This document shows, piece by piece, positions 1 through 13,476 of a stretch of 64,000 bases of DNA. Made by a program: the position numbers and the translations under genes. The stretch's first letter is position 1. Each line of letters opens with the position of its first letter. Source of the stretch: Dasyornis broadbenti (Eukaryota > Chordata > Aves > Passeriformes > Dasyornithidae); the NCBI GenBank assembly GCA_013397935.1, contig VZRN01006621.1:1137479-1201478 (forward strand), written 5' to 3'. Under the pieces are notes generated by a model. The model ran no database searches. It saw nothing but the letters and a program-made list of their open reading frames with translations, and was not told the origin of the DNA.

Positions 1-240
1 TTATGAGGAAGAACTTCTTCACTCTGTGTGCAAATTCTTCACTGTGTGTGCAAACAAGCACTGGAACAGATTGCCCAGAGAGGCTGTGAAGTCTCCCTCA
101 CTGGAAATATTCAAGAAGTGTCTGGATGCAATCCTGTGCCATGTGCTCCAGGAGGACCCTGTTGGAGCAGGGAGATTGGACCAGATGACCCACTGTGATC
201 CCTTCCAACCTGATCCATTCTGTGATTTGGATTCTGTGGT
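1..240 (+). mobile_element. CR1 LINE 3' end fragment, cut by the window edge
   Basis: The plus strand reads through the last part of the CR1 reverse-transcriptase frame: a FFTVCANKHWNRLPREA-like stretch followed by SPSLEIFKKCLDAILCHVL, the typical C-terminal 'W(N)RLP...SLEIFK..LD' signature. It continues into the CR1 3' UTR and ends in ATTCTGTGATTTGGATTCTG, the avian CR1 tail. The copy is 5' truncated or cut by the window edge. It is not a host gene, despite a 101-codon open frame over it (26-331). Confidence 0.88.
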
Positions 241-299
241 AGCTGGGGATCAGAAATCGGTCAAAGTCTCAGGTAACACGAAATCATGTTGCCCAGAAT

Positions 300-455
300 T
301 TTTGTGGTATCTCTGTCTTTGGGGATACTAAAAACCTGCTTGGACAAAGACCTGGACAACCTGCTTTAGCTGGCCCTGCTTGAGCAGCAGAATTTGACTA
401 GGTTGCCTCAAGAAGTCCTTTCCACCCTAAATGGTTCTGTGATTTTGTGTAAATG
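300..455 (+). mobile_element. Second CR1 3' end fragment
   Basis: The sequence 'ggacaacctgctttagctgg' and the following 'ccctgcttgagcagcag...ttgactaggttgcctcaagaagtcctttcc' match the CR1 3' UTR (GTGCAACCTGCTCTAG.TGACCCTGCTTGAGCAGG...). It ends in GGTTCTGTGATTTTGTG, another CR1-type tail. It lies in the same orientation right after the first copy, so two insertions or a tandem duplication are possible. Confidence 0.75.
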
Positions 456-3400
456 AATACAAATATATATTATTTGTATAAATTTGTTATGTAAAGTACA
501 ACGCTGTTTTGTACTGTAAGAACTGTAAGCAATCCTTAAAAAAAAACAAAAAAATCCCTGCCAGGAATAATTGAGACAAAATTATTATATTATATGACAG
601 AACTACATGCAGCAAAAACATTCTAAAAGATGTCTTTTCTCTCTCTAATAGTGTGTTGCTAGATTTTTGTTATTAGGAATTTGTAACCATTTATTTTGTT
701 TCATTGCAACATTAGTAGTCTTTCATTATAATTTGCATAATCTACTTCAATCTGTGCTGTGGAACAAAACTTTTCCATGGTGTTACCAAACAATCTACAT
801 CCACAGTTACAAATGATTAATCAGACTGATGTTTCAAATTATCGTTTCTGATTACATATTTTACCTGCAGAGTCTCATTGATCCTTTTTCTCTTGGAGCT
901 TGCATACTCTACCTTTGGAATGGTGTACATTTATTTATTTTCTTTTTCTTCCCCATACAGGTATTCCTAGTAGGACCAATAAAGGGAAATGGGTACTGGG
1001 GAAAATTAAGTTGTTGATATTGCTCAGCGCATGTTGAGTCCTCTACCACTGAAAACAAGCTGAATCACAAATACAGTGTGTGCTGCAGAACAAGATTACA
1101 CTTTTGGGGTTTTCTACTATAATATGAAAATGGTAAGGATTTTATCATATTATAAATATGTTTCTATTAAGATAAATCTCACAAAGGTAGTCTCTAGTTG
1201 CACAAGCTGAAGACTCCTAAGAGAAACTTGCTTTATGCAGTTTGCATTTACTTCTGAGAAAATACAAACAGTACATTTTTGGCAAAAAGTGAATTCCAGG
1301 TGCAGTTCTATAAAGTTAATTTGGGGGAAATTCATTTGAGAACAGCACATTTTGGATGCCTGCTGGATGACTGGTTTATGTTTACGTGATGACTGGCAAG
1401 AGAAAGATGGGAAATGAATTTCTGTCAGGAAGAAAATGCAGGTTGCAAACATTTAATAGAATATTTTTTAATTATTTGAGTGAGGAGGATGTGTAGAAAT
1501 TAATTCCTGCCTAACAAATCCTGTATGGTGCCAGGCAAAATTGTCCTGTTGGCAGTACTAAACTAGAGCATTTATTACGTGGGATAGTATGACCAAAATT
1601 TTCATTTTGTATGAGAAAACAAAGTTAAAGACTGATCATTGTGATTTGTAAATACTTGAGGGGATTTTGTTTTATTTTGTTTGTTTTTTCATTACAAACT
1701 GACATTATATGAAAAAAGAAGGGAGAAAGTGTGAAACCCTAATTATGATGTTGAACTAGTCTACAGGTGTAAGGTAATTTCGAAGTTGCATACTTATTGC
1801 AAATAGCGTCATGTTTTTATTGTGATAGGATAATTTGGCTTTACATAGCTAAGAGAGAAAGTGAGCGTTTTTCACCCCATTAATAGTCCCCATTTCTTTT
1901 ATTTTTCTTTCTGTTGTTAAGAGCTGTTTTCATGCGGAGTAAAACTACTGTTTTCATGAAACAACATTGTACTTTTAATAACAGTCATTTAGGCAGATTC
2001 ATACTTCTTGCTGTGCACAAATGGCTCAGCAGTGTCACTTCAGGACAGCATATACCAAGTGCTGTGTGGAATCACATCATCCTTTATGGAGTAGAAAAGG
2101 CTTTATAGCTGCAAACATCTACTACACTGTAGGGATTTTAGTGTCTCACCAGCATCATTAGTCAATTCACAGAGAAGAGGTAGAGCCCGGCTCCACTATC
2201 CTGCTGGCACATAATTTTGGAATTACTGGGCAAACTGAGAAAAGATTATTTGTGCAGTGGTGTCGTTTATTGAAACTAAGGCTGGAAGAGACTCTTTTCA
2301 GGCAAACCTCATGGATAGGCACAATTTAGCCTAAAGTGGGGTTTGATGACCTGAAGGAAGAAACAATTATTCTGAGCAGAGAATTTTTCCACGTGATGAG
2401 GTCAATATTAAACCGTGTTCTAAGATCCTAAATAGCCATGCATTTCAGCCACATCATGTTTGTAAGGGCTAAGCTAAGGATGACTACCCATTTAAATCAG
2501 AGGTTCAAACCCTGACACAATGAGAGAGGCAGAAACTAGATTTGTCAAATATCAATATAGAAGTGAGAACTAAACTGAAGGGAAAAATATAAATATATTT
2601 TAAAATTTTGCATAGGGAATTACTATATCCTTAGGTTAAAGGGAGAGATGTGGTTTTTTGGTGTATTTCTGTGGCTTGTTTTTCAAAGAAGCATTGTACT
2701 AATAACGAAAACATTAATCTAAAATTCCTTATAAAACTCATTACAACCATTCTCAAGATCAGAGTGCATCATCATATTTCAAAGCAGAGTATCTAGAAAT
2801 GCATGGAAGTTTTTAATGCCTGGATGCATGCTTTCAGATTGTTTTCATACATTGCTTTCAGTAAATGTGTAAATCGCCACGTTCTTCGCAAAACAAGCTG
2901 TCTTCTATTTTCACCAGATGTAGCAAACCCTGCACTGTGTTACAGGACAATGCTAAAAACTTTACTAAGACATACAGAAATGGAAGCATAAATAACATTG
3001 AATGATAGTGTGTAGTATTTAATAACTTGGTGACAATTTGAAACATAGAAGAAATGGTGAAGTATATTTGACAAAATTCACTCACATGGACTTTCTGGTT
3101 TTGCCACTCACAATATTTCTTCGCTACTCTCTGGATGAGTTTCTAATGATTTAGTAGGTAGATTGATTTTCATCTTTTGCCTCCTGAAGTAGGCTGGTCC
3201 TTGTCAGGTGTCCTTCTTGAAAAGTCAATGGAATTAGAAAAGCTGATAGCAAAGCAAAACAAGCTCTTTTGTTTCTTCTTTCATTTAGAAATGACATTTG
3301 CAAGGAACTTATAAATGTTCTGACAGGAAACTCTCTTATTAGCTAAGAAATATTTATGGACAATAATATAAGGCAATAAGATCTCACTACAATATGTAGT

Positions 3401-6400
3401 AATGAAGATGAGGAAAGATAACTGAAGATGCATTTGGTTAAGCTAAACAGAAAAAACAAATATATTGTGTGCCCAGAAGGCTTAAGGTGGAGAGCACTTA
3501 AAGAAAAAAATAACCCCAGAACCTATAATGATTCAAAGCAGCACTGGCTTTAATTAATGCCACAACTGAACACAGTAGTGTAAAACCAAATGGACATCTT
3601 GGGGAAGAAAAGTCCCTTTTATTTTTCCTGTGTATTGTTTGGCTTGACCTAGACCTGGATATTAAGTTCTTTATTGCTTCTTGTGCAGGCAGATGTAGGC
3701 AGTTCCACCCGCACTCATCTGCTTTCAGTTTGAAAGAAAAACAAGATATATATATTTCCACTGGTGCTACCTGCCCTTGCTTCCTGGAAGGGCCAAATGG
3801 ATGGCATAAGCAAAGCACAAGAAGGGCCTACTCTTTCTGACTTGCTGGATAGCAAGTCTTATGTAACACTTCAGACCACAGCACTGCAAATGGAACCCCT
3901 GCAAATATTGGTGAATGTTTTACAAGACAAAATGTTAAAACCTCCAGAACATTTCATGCTGGGCTGTGATTTCTACACTACCTTTTATCTTGCGCTTTAA
4001 ACACAAACACTGCAAAATGACCCTGGTGTCACAGTCAATTATGTGAACAGGGTTCAGGATTCAGCACAGGTCAGAATACAAATCTGTAGCTAGAGTACAA
4101 ATACGTTAGGGACTTTTTAAAGTGCAATTTTTGATTACTTAATAGAAAAGATCCTATATAATGCTTCATGGAAACAGTTGATTTCAATTAAAGAGTTTAA
4201 GTATTTCCAAGCCACTTTTTGCTTTTGATTTGTACACTTTATAGAAAAGCTTTAATGATGCAACTTTTGTTAATGATGTAACTTTTGTTACACTGGGTGT
4301 GTAACAAATATTAATGCCTAAACTAAATTCTTGTGCTTAGAGCACTTAAATTGCTACACACTCAAATGTAGCTTGAGGAAAGAGAAGAAAGGTTGGAAGA
4401 TGGTGGAAAAAAAACCAGAGAAAGTGGTAAATTGCTTTAATTTGAGACAGGATATATGTACGGCATTATTTCAAAAATCAATGTTCATTTAGAATTTTGT
4501 TTCTCTGTTATTTTATGGGTAAATGTTCCCTTTTCTATTTATCTTCTTTTTCTTCCAGAATTTTTTGTCTTTTGGACTTTGCATTCTCATATAGATACTG
4601 TTTCAGACATTCTTCTTCATTGCCTTTCTGGCTGCAGAGTTGGTGCACTGATATAATAATGGTTCAGAAAGCTGCCTTTAACAGGATGGCAGAGGAAGGG
4701 TGGGGTGCTCTGACTGCACATCTGTGCATGCAGTCACGTATTTGTGGCAACTTTAATAGGAGTGATTATGGAGTAACATACCAATACTCAGTCTAAAAAA
4801 ATTTTTAAAAAGGGAAAAAGGTGAAGATTATGGAATTGATTTGTTTGACTTGCATTGACAGCCTGAGATTTGTGTCTGGGACAAAGCTCACCCCTTGAGT
4901 TATGGCCAGGCTCACTGAGCAATCTGTGATGAGGACAGGCAGAAGAACGATGGGAAGAAGGAAAAGGTCAGAGTGTGTCTCTGTATGTGTGTGAAACCCC
5001 AAAATGCTTCAATTTGACATTTCAACTTCCTGTTTCAAAATTAAGTCTCACCCCCAAATCTTGTTACATTAAAAACAAACAAACAAAACCCAATAACCAA
5101 AACAAATAACTGCCCCAAAAGGGCCAAGAAGAAAAGAAAACAAAACTTAAAAAATTTTTTTTTTTTTTAGCTCCAATAATGTTTACTTTGAGTGAGAATT
5201 GTTTTGAAGGGATAGGATGAATGTAAGTAAACAGTTCTTTATTTTTCTATCTGCTTTTGGTGCAGCAGACATATCAACAAAATCAGTTATTTGCACAGCT
5301 TTACCTGCAAAATTAATTTTGTAATCTTAACACTAGAAGTTCTTTCTCCCTAAATAGCACTGTAGTTATTTTTAGTAATTTGTATAATTTACTGTAGATA
5401 TAAATTAATGTAGCTAAATTGCTTAGTTTTACGGAAATGAAAGACATAATCTGGTGAAACAGTCTTGAGTACTGGGGCCTTCAGATGAGATGCAGGGCAT
5501 GTGAGGTGCAAAGGTCCTGGGTTTTGGTCAGAAGCAGCATTTTATTACATTCTCCTTAACAAGACCATAGAACAAAAAATTGGTCTAAGTAGCAACAATA
5601 AAATAAAAGGTGGCATCTGGCTTGATCAAGTTCTTTATATAATTAAGGATACAGACTGGCTTGGTTATGAAGTACAGCACAAAGCTAGCCAGGTAGTTAT
5701 CTATGTCATTGTTCTGGCAACAAAGTGATAATTCAGAATGAGAGTGTGCCATAAACTCTTTCCTGCTAGATAATATATAAAAAATATTAAAGGTGATTTT
5801 GTTTTTAATGCCAGAACAGTAGTTTTCACAGCAAATTGTGTCACATAAATGAAATACTCAGCTTGAAGTCTGAGGCACGAGGGAAAGCCTTGCTTGGCCT
5901 CAGGCTGTCATTGCTGTAATTGTTGAAACTATAAATTACTATCAAACTACATGAATTTATATGGACACAAAATCTTGGAATTTCAGCTGGCAGTTTTATC
6001 CACCTGAGAAATGCTATTGAAAATTGTTGCCTTAAGACAATTTCTTCATAGTCACCTCATCATGCTAGCCCTCTCTGCTTTAATATTTTTGGATCGGGAT
6101 AAAAAATAATCATTTTTTCACAGAGGCAATATAGAAAGCAGCTCATGGAGAGTGATTTGTCTGCATGGGCAACTTGTTGCATCATTGCTTGGAGTCCAGC
6201 CTGGTGCTGAATTAGCAGTAGTAAGGAGTAAGTGGCTCTGTTTTCCCCAATCCATTTGTCTCCAGATGTGTCCAGGTATCCAGAGGTGGCCTGCCTACTG
6301 TCTCCTCCCCATACATGATCTCTCAAGCAATTAGAATAATGCTCCAAAGTGAATGAGGCAGTGATCTGGCCTTTCACTTCCTCCTGTACTTGCTGTGGTA

Positions 6401-6653
6401 TCCCAGGAGAATAGGAAAGAGACAGGTTTCTTTCTTGTACTTTTCTAATTCTAAATACCCCTTTCCAGACATCATCTGTCTTCACAACAAAATGATGACA
6501 GAAGCCTTAAGTTAACAAATGCTTCACTGAAGTATTGCCAAAATTGAGGTTTTGTTTGGTGGTTTTAAAAGGCATTAAAACAGGGACTATGATTAATTGT
6601 TATGAGGCGATTCATGAATGCTGTATTTAAGGATAATATTTCCTTTAAATGTA
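456..6653. other. Non-coding stretch, no gene seen
   Basis: This is AT-rich DNA downstream of CDH10. I see scattered short open frames with no recognisable domains, a (CAAA)-like A-rich patch near 5075-5150 and an 18-bp tandem duplication at 4253-4288. A 141-codon minus-strand frame lies at 6060-6485 and is discussed as a finding. No RNA gene or clear mobile element was recognised. Confidence 0.6.
4253..4288 (+). repeat. 18-bp unit duplicated in tandem
   Basis: Two adjacent copies, 'taatgatgcaacttttgt' and 'taatgatgtaacttttgt', differ by one base. This is a small recent duplication in non-coding DNA. Confidence 0.9.
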
Positions 6654-6922
6654 TGTAGGCCCTTGCCAGGATAGAGCTTATTTTCTTCATAATAGCTTGT
6701 ATGGGATTATGTTTCGGATTTGTGCTGGAAACAGGGTTGACAGATGTGTTTTCGTTATTGCTGAGCAGAGATTACACCGTATCAAGGCCTTTTCTGCCCA
6801 CCACACCACCTCACCAGCAAGGAGGCTGGGGATGCACAAGAAGCTGAGAGAGGACATAGTGGGGACAGCTAATCCCATCTGACCAAAAGGATTTTCCAGA
6901 CCATACAACATCTTTCTCAGCG

Positions 6923-6928
6923 TATAAA
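6923..6928 (+). promoter_or_regulatory. TATA box of the LTR at 6654-7227
   Basis: TATAAA sits in the context 'ctcagcgtataaactt', the place where this LTR family carries its promoter ('gctcagtatataaac'). Transcription would run rightwards, away from CDH10. Activity is unknown; the LTR is old. Confidence 0.6.
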
Positions 6929-7107
6929 CTTATGGAATGAAGAAGGAAAGGGAGGTGTTTGAAGTTGTGGCATTTGTCTTCCCAAGTCTTTTTTTCACAT
7001 GATGGAGCCCTGCCCTACTGGGGATGGCTGAACAGCGCCTGCCCGTGGGAAGCTGTGAATTAATTTCTTGTTTTACTCTGTTAGTGTGTGCAGTCTTTCC
7101 TTTCCCT

Positions 7108-7113
7108 ATTAAA
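7108..7113 (+). terminator. Poly(A) signal of the LTR at 6654-7227
   Basis: ATTAAA sits in 'ccctattaaaccgccttta', about 185 bp after the TATA box, where this LTR family carries its polyadenylation signal. It would mark the U3-R/U5 structure of a retroviral LTR. Confidence 0.6.
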
Positions 7114-9271
7114 CCGCCTTTATCTCAAACAAGAGTTTTCTATCTTTTACCCAATTCTCTCTCCCATCCCACCAGGCAGGAGTGAGAGAACAGATGTGTG
7201 GGGCTTAGTTTCCAGCTGGAGTGCACAGGAGAGTGGCAAAGAGAATGACCTTTTCCATCCATTATTCATACTTTTTTTTTTCCCCCCCCCTGGTTTACAA
7301 AAGGAAATACATGCAGGGTTTCATTTCCCACGGTAGCTGGTGAAAACCCCACAGCTCACCATGGGACTTCTGCTGTGACACTTGTTCTTCTCAATTACCA
7401 CAGTAACTTGAATAATCGATTTACTACTCAGCTAAGTTTCTATTCCGTAAGGTTTTACATAACTTGATAACATGTATCAGTTTACTAACTCCTAGTTGGA
7501 TCTGTTTGAGATACTGTGGGTAAAGTCTCTTTGCCCTCCACTGCCAGATTCCTGTACTTGTTTCAGTTATCTTGGAATATATATGCTGAAACCAAATTTT
7601 TGACAATTGTCAGTTCAGTGTTTAGTTGGAAACCATTGCTTTCATATGGTTACAAAAGTTGCCTTTGTAATTAATTTGTTTTTTTACTTTTTCACTAAAA
7701 AGGAAGTTTTGTTTAGACAATGTAATTTATCGGTAATATATTGTTGAAAGCAATTTCAGAAACCTAAATGAAACAGGAAAGTTTTCAGGTTTCTTTCCTG
7801 AATTAATTGTTGTTGATGTCAAGGAACCCTTATAAAATTTTTAAACTACTCCCACCAATTTAAGATGAGAATAAGTTTCAGAGCTGTCAGAAAATAGGGA
7901 AATTTTCTTTCCTCTTTATTTGCACTCTTAAAAATCTGTGCCAAGTTCTATCTTAAGAACTATGATAACTAAAGCAGATAGTAAATGCCAAGTTAATTAT
8001 GTTTGAACAGAATTATTACCTTTTTCAGTTAATTGTTTGTTTAAACTAATATTCTGTAAATGTGAAAGTTGTGTGGAGTTTATATTTGTCTCCCTTCAGT
8101 TTTGCCGAATATCTTGCTGTGATCTTCTTCATTATTCAGCACCTTTTCAAGTGAGTTTGACAATATTATTGCTGGGACAAGGCTTATTAATCCCTAATGG
8201 AAAAACACAGTGCATCCCAGCAGTGAAATCAATAACTACAGACTGAAGGTTCACTAGTAAATGGGATTAGGTCTTCTGTTATGGGGCTGTATATCTACAC
8301 ACCTCTAAGATATTTGTTTTCTCAACATCTTTCCCTCAGAAAGTCTATTCAGTCTAGCAGAGGTGAATGACTTTTGATCCTTCTATCAAGAATAATTGAG
8401 AATAATTGAGTGCTGTGTTCTTCAGTTTAAGTACATTGCCTTAGATTATTAGTTGAATAAACATCCAATTATGTTTATCTTAAGTGTTACTAGTAAAATG
8501 AATAAATTTTGGTTTAAATGTTGACTAGAACCGAATAAAAACTTTTTTTGTGGATAGAAGGTTCCATCTATACAAGACTATCTTTTAAAAGTTATCTTTT
8601 ACTTTGACACATAACTACAATTCTTGCTTAAAGGTCAGTTCTCTGAAGTAATGGGGTAGTTTACATGGGAATATCACCTTTCACAGTGCTTTATTAGAAG
8701 CAGTATAATATATTCACTTAGGACTTTATATCCTTGTATGATATCCTGCTTCCCTCAGTGATATATTTGAAAAATGCTAATAGGAATCTGGGGACAAGGG
8801 AGAAAAAAGTACCTGTCATTCTGCAGGCTTGCCATCAAGTGGCACAGTCCCTATGGTAAGCTAGAACATTCCCAAAAGTAAGGCTGATCAGCTGTCAGGT
8901 ATCTCCACAGGCTCTTCATACAGATTAGTGAAAAGTGGGAAAAGCCCATATATATACTCTTTACTTATAGTGTCTAAACACTTACACTGAGGAAAGATAG
9001 GACATTGCTTTGTAAAACTCTCCAGAAATGCAATTAAGAATGGGAGATCTTGAAAAGATTGTCCTGAATCTAGGTTGGGATCTGTCTCATAAGGAAAGTT
9101 GGCATGAAGCATGAAAGTAGCACAGTTAAAACTGTATTGGTTTAATTTTTTTGCTTGTACTTCTGCCTGTAATCAACAAATTGTAAAGCATATTTTATTC
9201 ATGGTAGGAACACTCCAAATCCATATTGCTTTCTTTAATAACCCAAAAAAAAAAAAAAAAAATTTATCAAG

Positions 9272-9290
9272 GGCCAATTATCAATTGGCC
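9272..9290. repeat. Perfect inverted repeat (8-bp arms, 3-nt loop)
   Basis: GGCCAATT is followed by ATC and then AATTGGCC. It sits just after an 18-base poly(A) tract, and a further partial copy (gagccaattt) follows at 9293-9302. Confidence 0.9.
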
Positions 9291-10470
9291 AAGAGCCAAT
9301 TTAAGAACTTTTCCAAGCTGCTGAGGGACAGAGTAAGCAAATGACAGGATGACTCTCCTTAAAGCAAAGAGTCCAGGATTGTTGATTTTCCCTTTTTTTC
9401 ATTTTTCAAATTATGGTGGTTATTTCATGACATTATCAAAGAGGCAATATTGCTAGTACTGCCTACATGCCTCTTAAGGTAGGCTCATCACTATGTACAG
9501 AAATAAAGTACATAAATGAAACTCTACTATAGAATATACATAGCCCAGTCTTCATCACTTCACTATGAACCAAGAAATGGGTTTACATCTAAAATATACA
9601 GGAAATTTCTGTATACAAATTAAACCAACAAATGATCCTTAAATTCAGTTAAAGGAGCTGCTTACCTTCCACATAGATCTTAAAATTTTTTTCTCAAATA
9701 CATTGTGACTGTGAGGACCTACTGCTGAATAGTTTCTGAAAGTTGAAACATTTTCACCTTTTCCTCTACTGGCCTTCGCAATTAAAGTTCATAAAATTTG
9801 TTAAAAGCACAGTAAAGGAGTTGACAATAATGCAGACATAAGATTTTTAAATCTGTTTCTCACTGCTAACATTTTCCTGTTAAAGATGTACACATTTATG
9901 TGAGTCATGTTATAAATACGTGATTGAATTAACACTAAAAACAAAGAAAAAAGGTTTATCTAATTAATGCACTTAGGGAAACTAAATACAAACTACAAGC
10001 AAAACCAGATCCTCTTTCTCATTCTTGTAGAAATATTGAAAACCGAAGCTCTTTTTCTTAGAGAAACTGCAATGTAACTAGAACATTTTGTAATTGTAGC
10101 CTTTCTTCAGAAGAACATTTAAAATCACTTTGTAAGCTGCTTTTAAAGATGTTTAAGTTTTTTTGACAGTAGGCCAAATCTGAGATTGTGGAAGTTTTTC
10201 TAGACTGATGTATTTTGTTTTAATTATGCACTGAGTTATGACAGCCTAGATTAAGCCCATCAGACATATGTAATATTCTTTCCTTGATTCATCAAAACAA
10301 ATATTTTATGGTTTTTGCATGTGTAAACACACCCGTACTTTGTGCTTTCATGCAGGTCCAAATAGCTTGTGTATGTTGTAGGAACCCTGCTTTTAAAAAT
10401 ATAAGTATTTCAGTTGTTTTAAAATGAAATTTTGTGCTTGTTTGCCTAAAAGGTTTATCTGATAATTCTG

Positions 10471-10509
10471 GGGGGGGGGGGGGGGGGAAGCCTGTTTTTT
10501 GNNNNNNNN
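10471..10509. other. G homopolymer and 8-base assembly gap
   Basis: A long G run is followed by 'aagcctgttttttg' and eight Ns. The run makes base calls around it doubtful, and any frame crossing the Ns is not real. Confidence 0.95.
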
Positions 10510-13476
10510 GTTGGAAGGCTGTTTATTTGACTCTTGACAGTCTGCAGGAAGGGTGGAGAGTAATCACAACTGTAATTAAGTAATTCCAAACACATAATTT
10601 GAATAACCATGGTATTTTTCTTAAATTGGAAAATACTTATTTTCAATTCATATTTTTTCTTTGTTTAAAGAATTGATTCAACAATTTATGTTAAAAAATG
10701 TATATTGCTGATGAGAAAAAGCTAAAGAAAAATAGATTTGAAAAATATACTTCCACTGATAAGTAGCAGTTTCAGTTTGTTTCACTCATTTTTTCTAAAG
10801 ATAGGCACTTCCTAAAAATTAATATATTTTTCCCCCTTCCTCTGAAGTAGGATACTATTATTTTTCACAGCTTGAAAGGAGAAAAAATCTCAGAGAGATT
10901 TGCATTATTGAATGGATTGTCTGAATTTCATGGTTACCGCTGTAGAATTGGGGCTGTCAGATTGGTACATTTGGTGGAGGGCACTATGAATACTCATACT
11001 AGTAAATTAAAAAAACAATAAAAAAATACTCTGAGAACTAGTGGGATTACTTCTGTCATACTGATGAGAGAACTGCAACAGACAGAGAATTTTAAGAGGG
11101 GTTAAGGCAATTGACATTTCTTTCGGGTATTGCTATTTAGCTGCTAATGAACCTTTGAAAATATTCCCAGAAATCTAAAATTATTCCACTTAGCTTAAAA
11201 CACAGAACTGTGACACCTAAGATACACACCTACTCACTTCAGATTCCTTCCATAAACAATGAGAACAGCTGGACTAAGAGGAAGTTGCATTAATCACCGG
11301 AGGATCCTGACTTATTTATCTCTACTTGTCAGAGTAGAGAGGGAGACATAACCATCTTTAGAAACCAGAACATAGAGGAAAGCAGTATGTGTAATTAAAT
11401 ACCCCCTTTTTTTTCTTTCTCTGTCCAGCTTCTCTTCTATGCTTTTAAAGTCTGCGGGTCATTATTCTTTATTCATCATTTTGGCATATTGATGAGCTTG
11501 TTTTCCATTGAGAAACAGTTTTATCAAGGATTCAGTAATTTCTGAGGTAGGGAATGAAACTGTTCTTCTTTAACAAGAACGAGAAAAAGACAAAAATATT
11601 TATAAGAATACAGTTTTATAACATATCCACAACAGTTCTTTTAAAATTTTTAAGTGATTACTGTGGTGCAGAAAATAGAACATTCTTGTTTTTTCACACA
11701 TAGCCATTTCTGATGAAGAGAGATACAGACTCACTGATAATTGCTTGCACAATGGTGAAAACTCCAGCTGGTCTTTCTGCCTAGAGTGTTCAAAAAAATC
11801 TCTGTATTTCAATTCAGACTGTTAATCCTTATAGTTCCCTGTCCTTCATGTTAAAGCAGGCAGCAGGAGAGATATTCTAACACACTAAAATCTGTCAAAA
11901 GCTTGTCTTCCCAAATGGAGCCACTGATTGCTGGTCTATTGTGCATAGTCTCACAGCAGTCAGTGGGACTTCTAAAATGGAGCCCAACTTATCAGCTGGG
12001 TAAATGGAAAACAGTTAAAATTTGTGAGAGTTGAGAAAGGTCATTTTGTTCTGTGTTTGGTATCCATTCATGGCGGCAGTTCAGTATGGACAAATTACTA
12101 CCTTTAACAGCAGGATATTGTCTTGGAGAATTGAAGAGATTACTGATGTGCCTAAAAAGTTTGTGTGAAAGCACTTTACAAAATCAAGCCAAAATGAAAG
12201 TTTACAAAAGCTTTTCTTCTTTACTCTTACAAATCATTATTATTTCAGTAGCAGGGACCAACGACAGCCATCTCTATCTTTTTTACTGCCAACTATTGAT
12301 ACATATTATTAGCAGCTGCATAAAATGACCCAGTTGGAAGTCAGAGGTAGAGAAGGATAAACCTGCCCGGAAACTTGAGTTCCTATTAGAAAGCACATAA
12401 AACTTGTGCATTGATACCTGCTTTGACTTTTCATTGGTTCCCAGATAAATCTTGACATGATGTTCTTAAGCTCAGATCCATAATGAGCCAAAACAAATTA
12501 TATTCCCATGGATTTTGGCCAGAGCAGAAGGCACTCAAACCGAGCTCAAACCAAGCATTTTTGAACGTCTACAAAATCCCGTGTGAACAGCAGACACCAT
12601 GTTTCTGCAACTTGTTACGTTTAAAAAAATTGTTTGATAATGATTTTTAGGATTTTTTTTAGACAGTTTAAAAATGCATCAAAACTGCTTAGACTAGATG
12701 CTTTGTTTGTTCACAGTAGGAAAAATCACAGAGCAAGTAACAGGAGTTATCAAAATCACTGGATGGCTTTTCCTTGCTGCTTTTCAAGAAGAAGTAAAAA
12801 ATATTCTGCAGTGACTCCCTGCTGGTTTAGGTTCTTTTATATATGCAAAACTTTAAGATACAAGCTAAATAATATAAGGTTGCTCATTAAAAAATATCAT
12901 CACATACTGGCAATATTACCAATGTAAAGATTTTAATTATTTCCCTTGGAATTTCATCATATTCATATTTCTTTAGTAGGAGTTATGATGCAATTCATGG
13001 AACTCAATAAATGATACTAGTTCAACATAACATATTAATGATTTAAGGACATTTTAAATATCTTCACATATTGATTCATTAGGTTTGTGAAATATTTTTG
13101 AGGAAAATAACACCAGAAAGATCGATTTAAATAGCAGAAAAGTGAAAGAGGCGTCTGGGTGAGACAGACTGTGTTTGACATTGCTGTATAGAGGATATAT
13201 ATGGAAAATAATCTCTTCCTATATTTTTTGTTTTCCTTTCTTATAAAATCAAATGTTTTGCCCTCTTCCAAATTAACAAAATTTTCCTTTATGATTTAGA
13301 AAAACATAATGTTTTTAAGTTCCGTCTATTCAGAATACAGCATTGTGAGAACTGTCCATCAATGGCATTGTAGTTTATAACTAAAAGTCTGTGTTCTCTA
13401 TGTCTGAATAGAAAATCAGTTCTAACTGAAAGAACTCGAGTGGTTGGAACTCTGAACTGAATCATGTGCCATAAGT

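Larger units (their letters stand above)
6654..7227 (+). mobile_element. Avian endogenous retrovirus solo LTR (family A), degraded
   Basis: The sequence follows the layout of a common passerine ERV LTR. It starts TGTAGGCCCTTGCCAGGATA, with 'gagcttattttcttcataat' next and a 'tcaaggccttttctgcccac' block. It also has 'gaggctggggatgcacaaga', a TATAAA box at 6923-6928, 'gtcttcccaagtc' and 'gatggagccctgccctactg', and an ATTAAA poly(A) signal at 7108-7113. It ends near 'ggcttagtttccagctggag'. Length is about 570 bp. No retroviral coding region flanks it, so it is a solo LTR. The right end is approximate because the terminal AAACCACGACA-type sequence is not preserved. Confidence 0.82.
7228..13476. 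other. Non-coding stretch, no gene seen
   Basis: This is AT-rich intergenic DNA. It contains a poly(A) tract (9245-9262), a perfect 8-bp hairpin at 9272-9290, and a G homopolymer beside an 8-base assembly gap (10471-10509). Open frames are short and show no family signature. Confidence 0.6.

Noticed and set aside
26..331. 101-codon plus-strand frame as a gene
   Set aside because: It encodes the CR1 reverse-transcriptase C-terminus and then reads into CR1 3' UTR; it is a transposon remnant.
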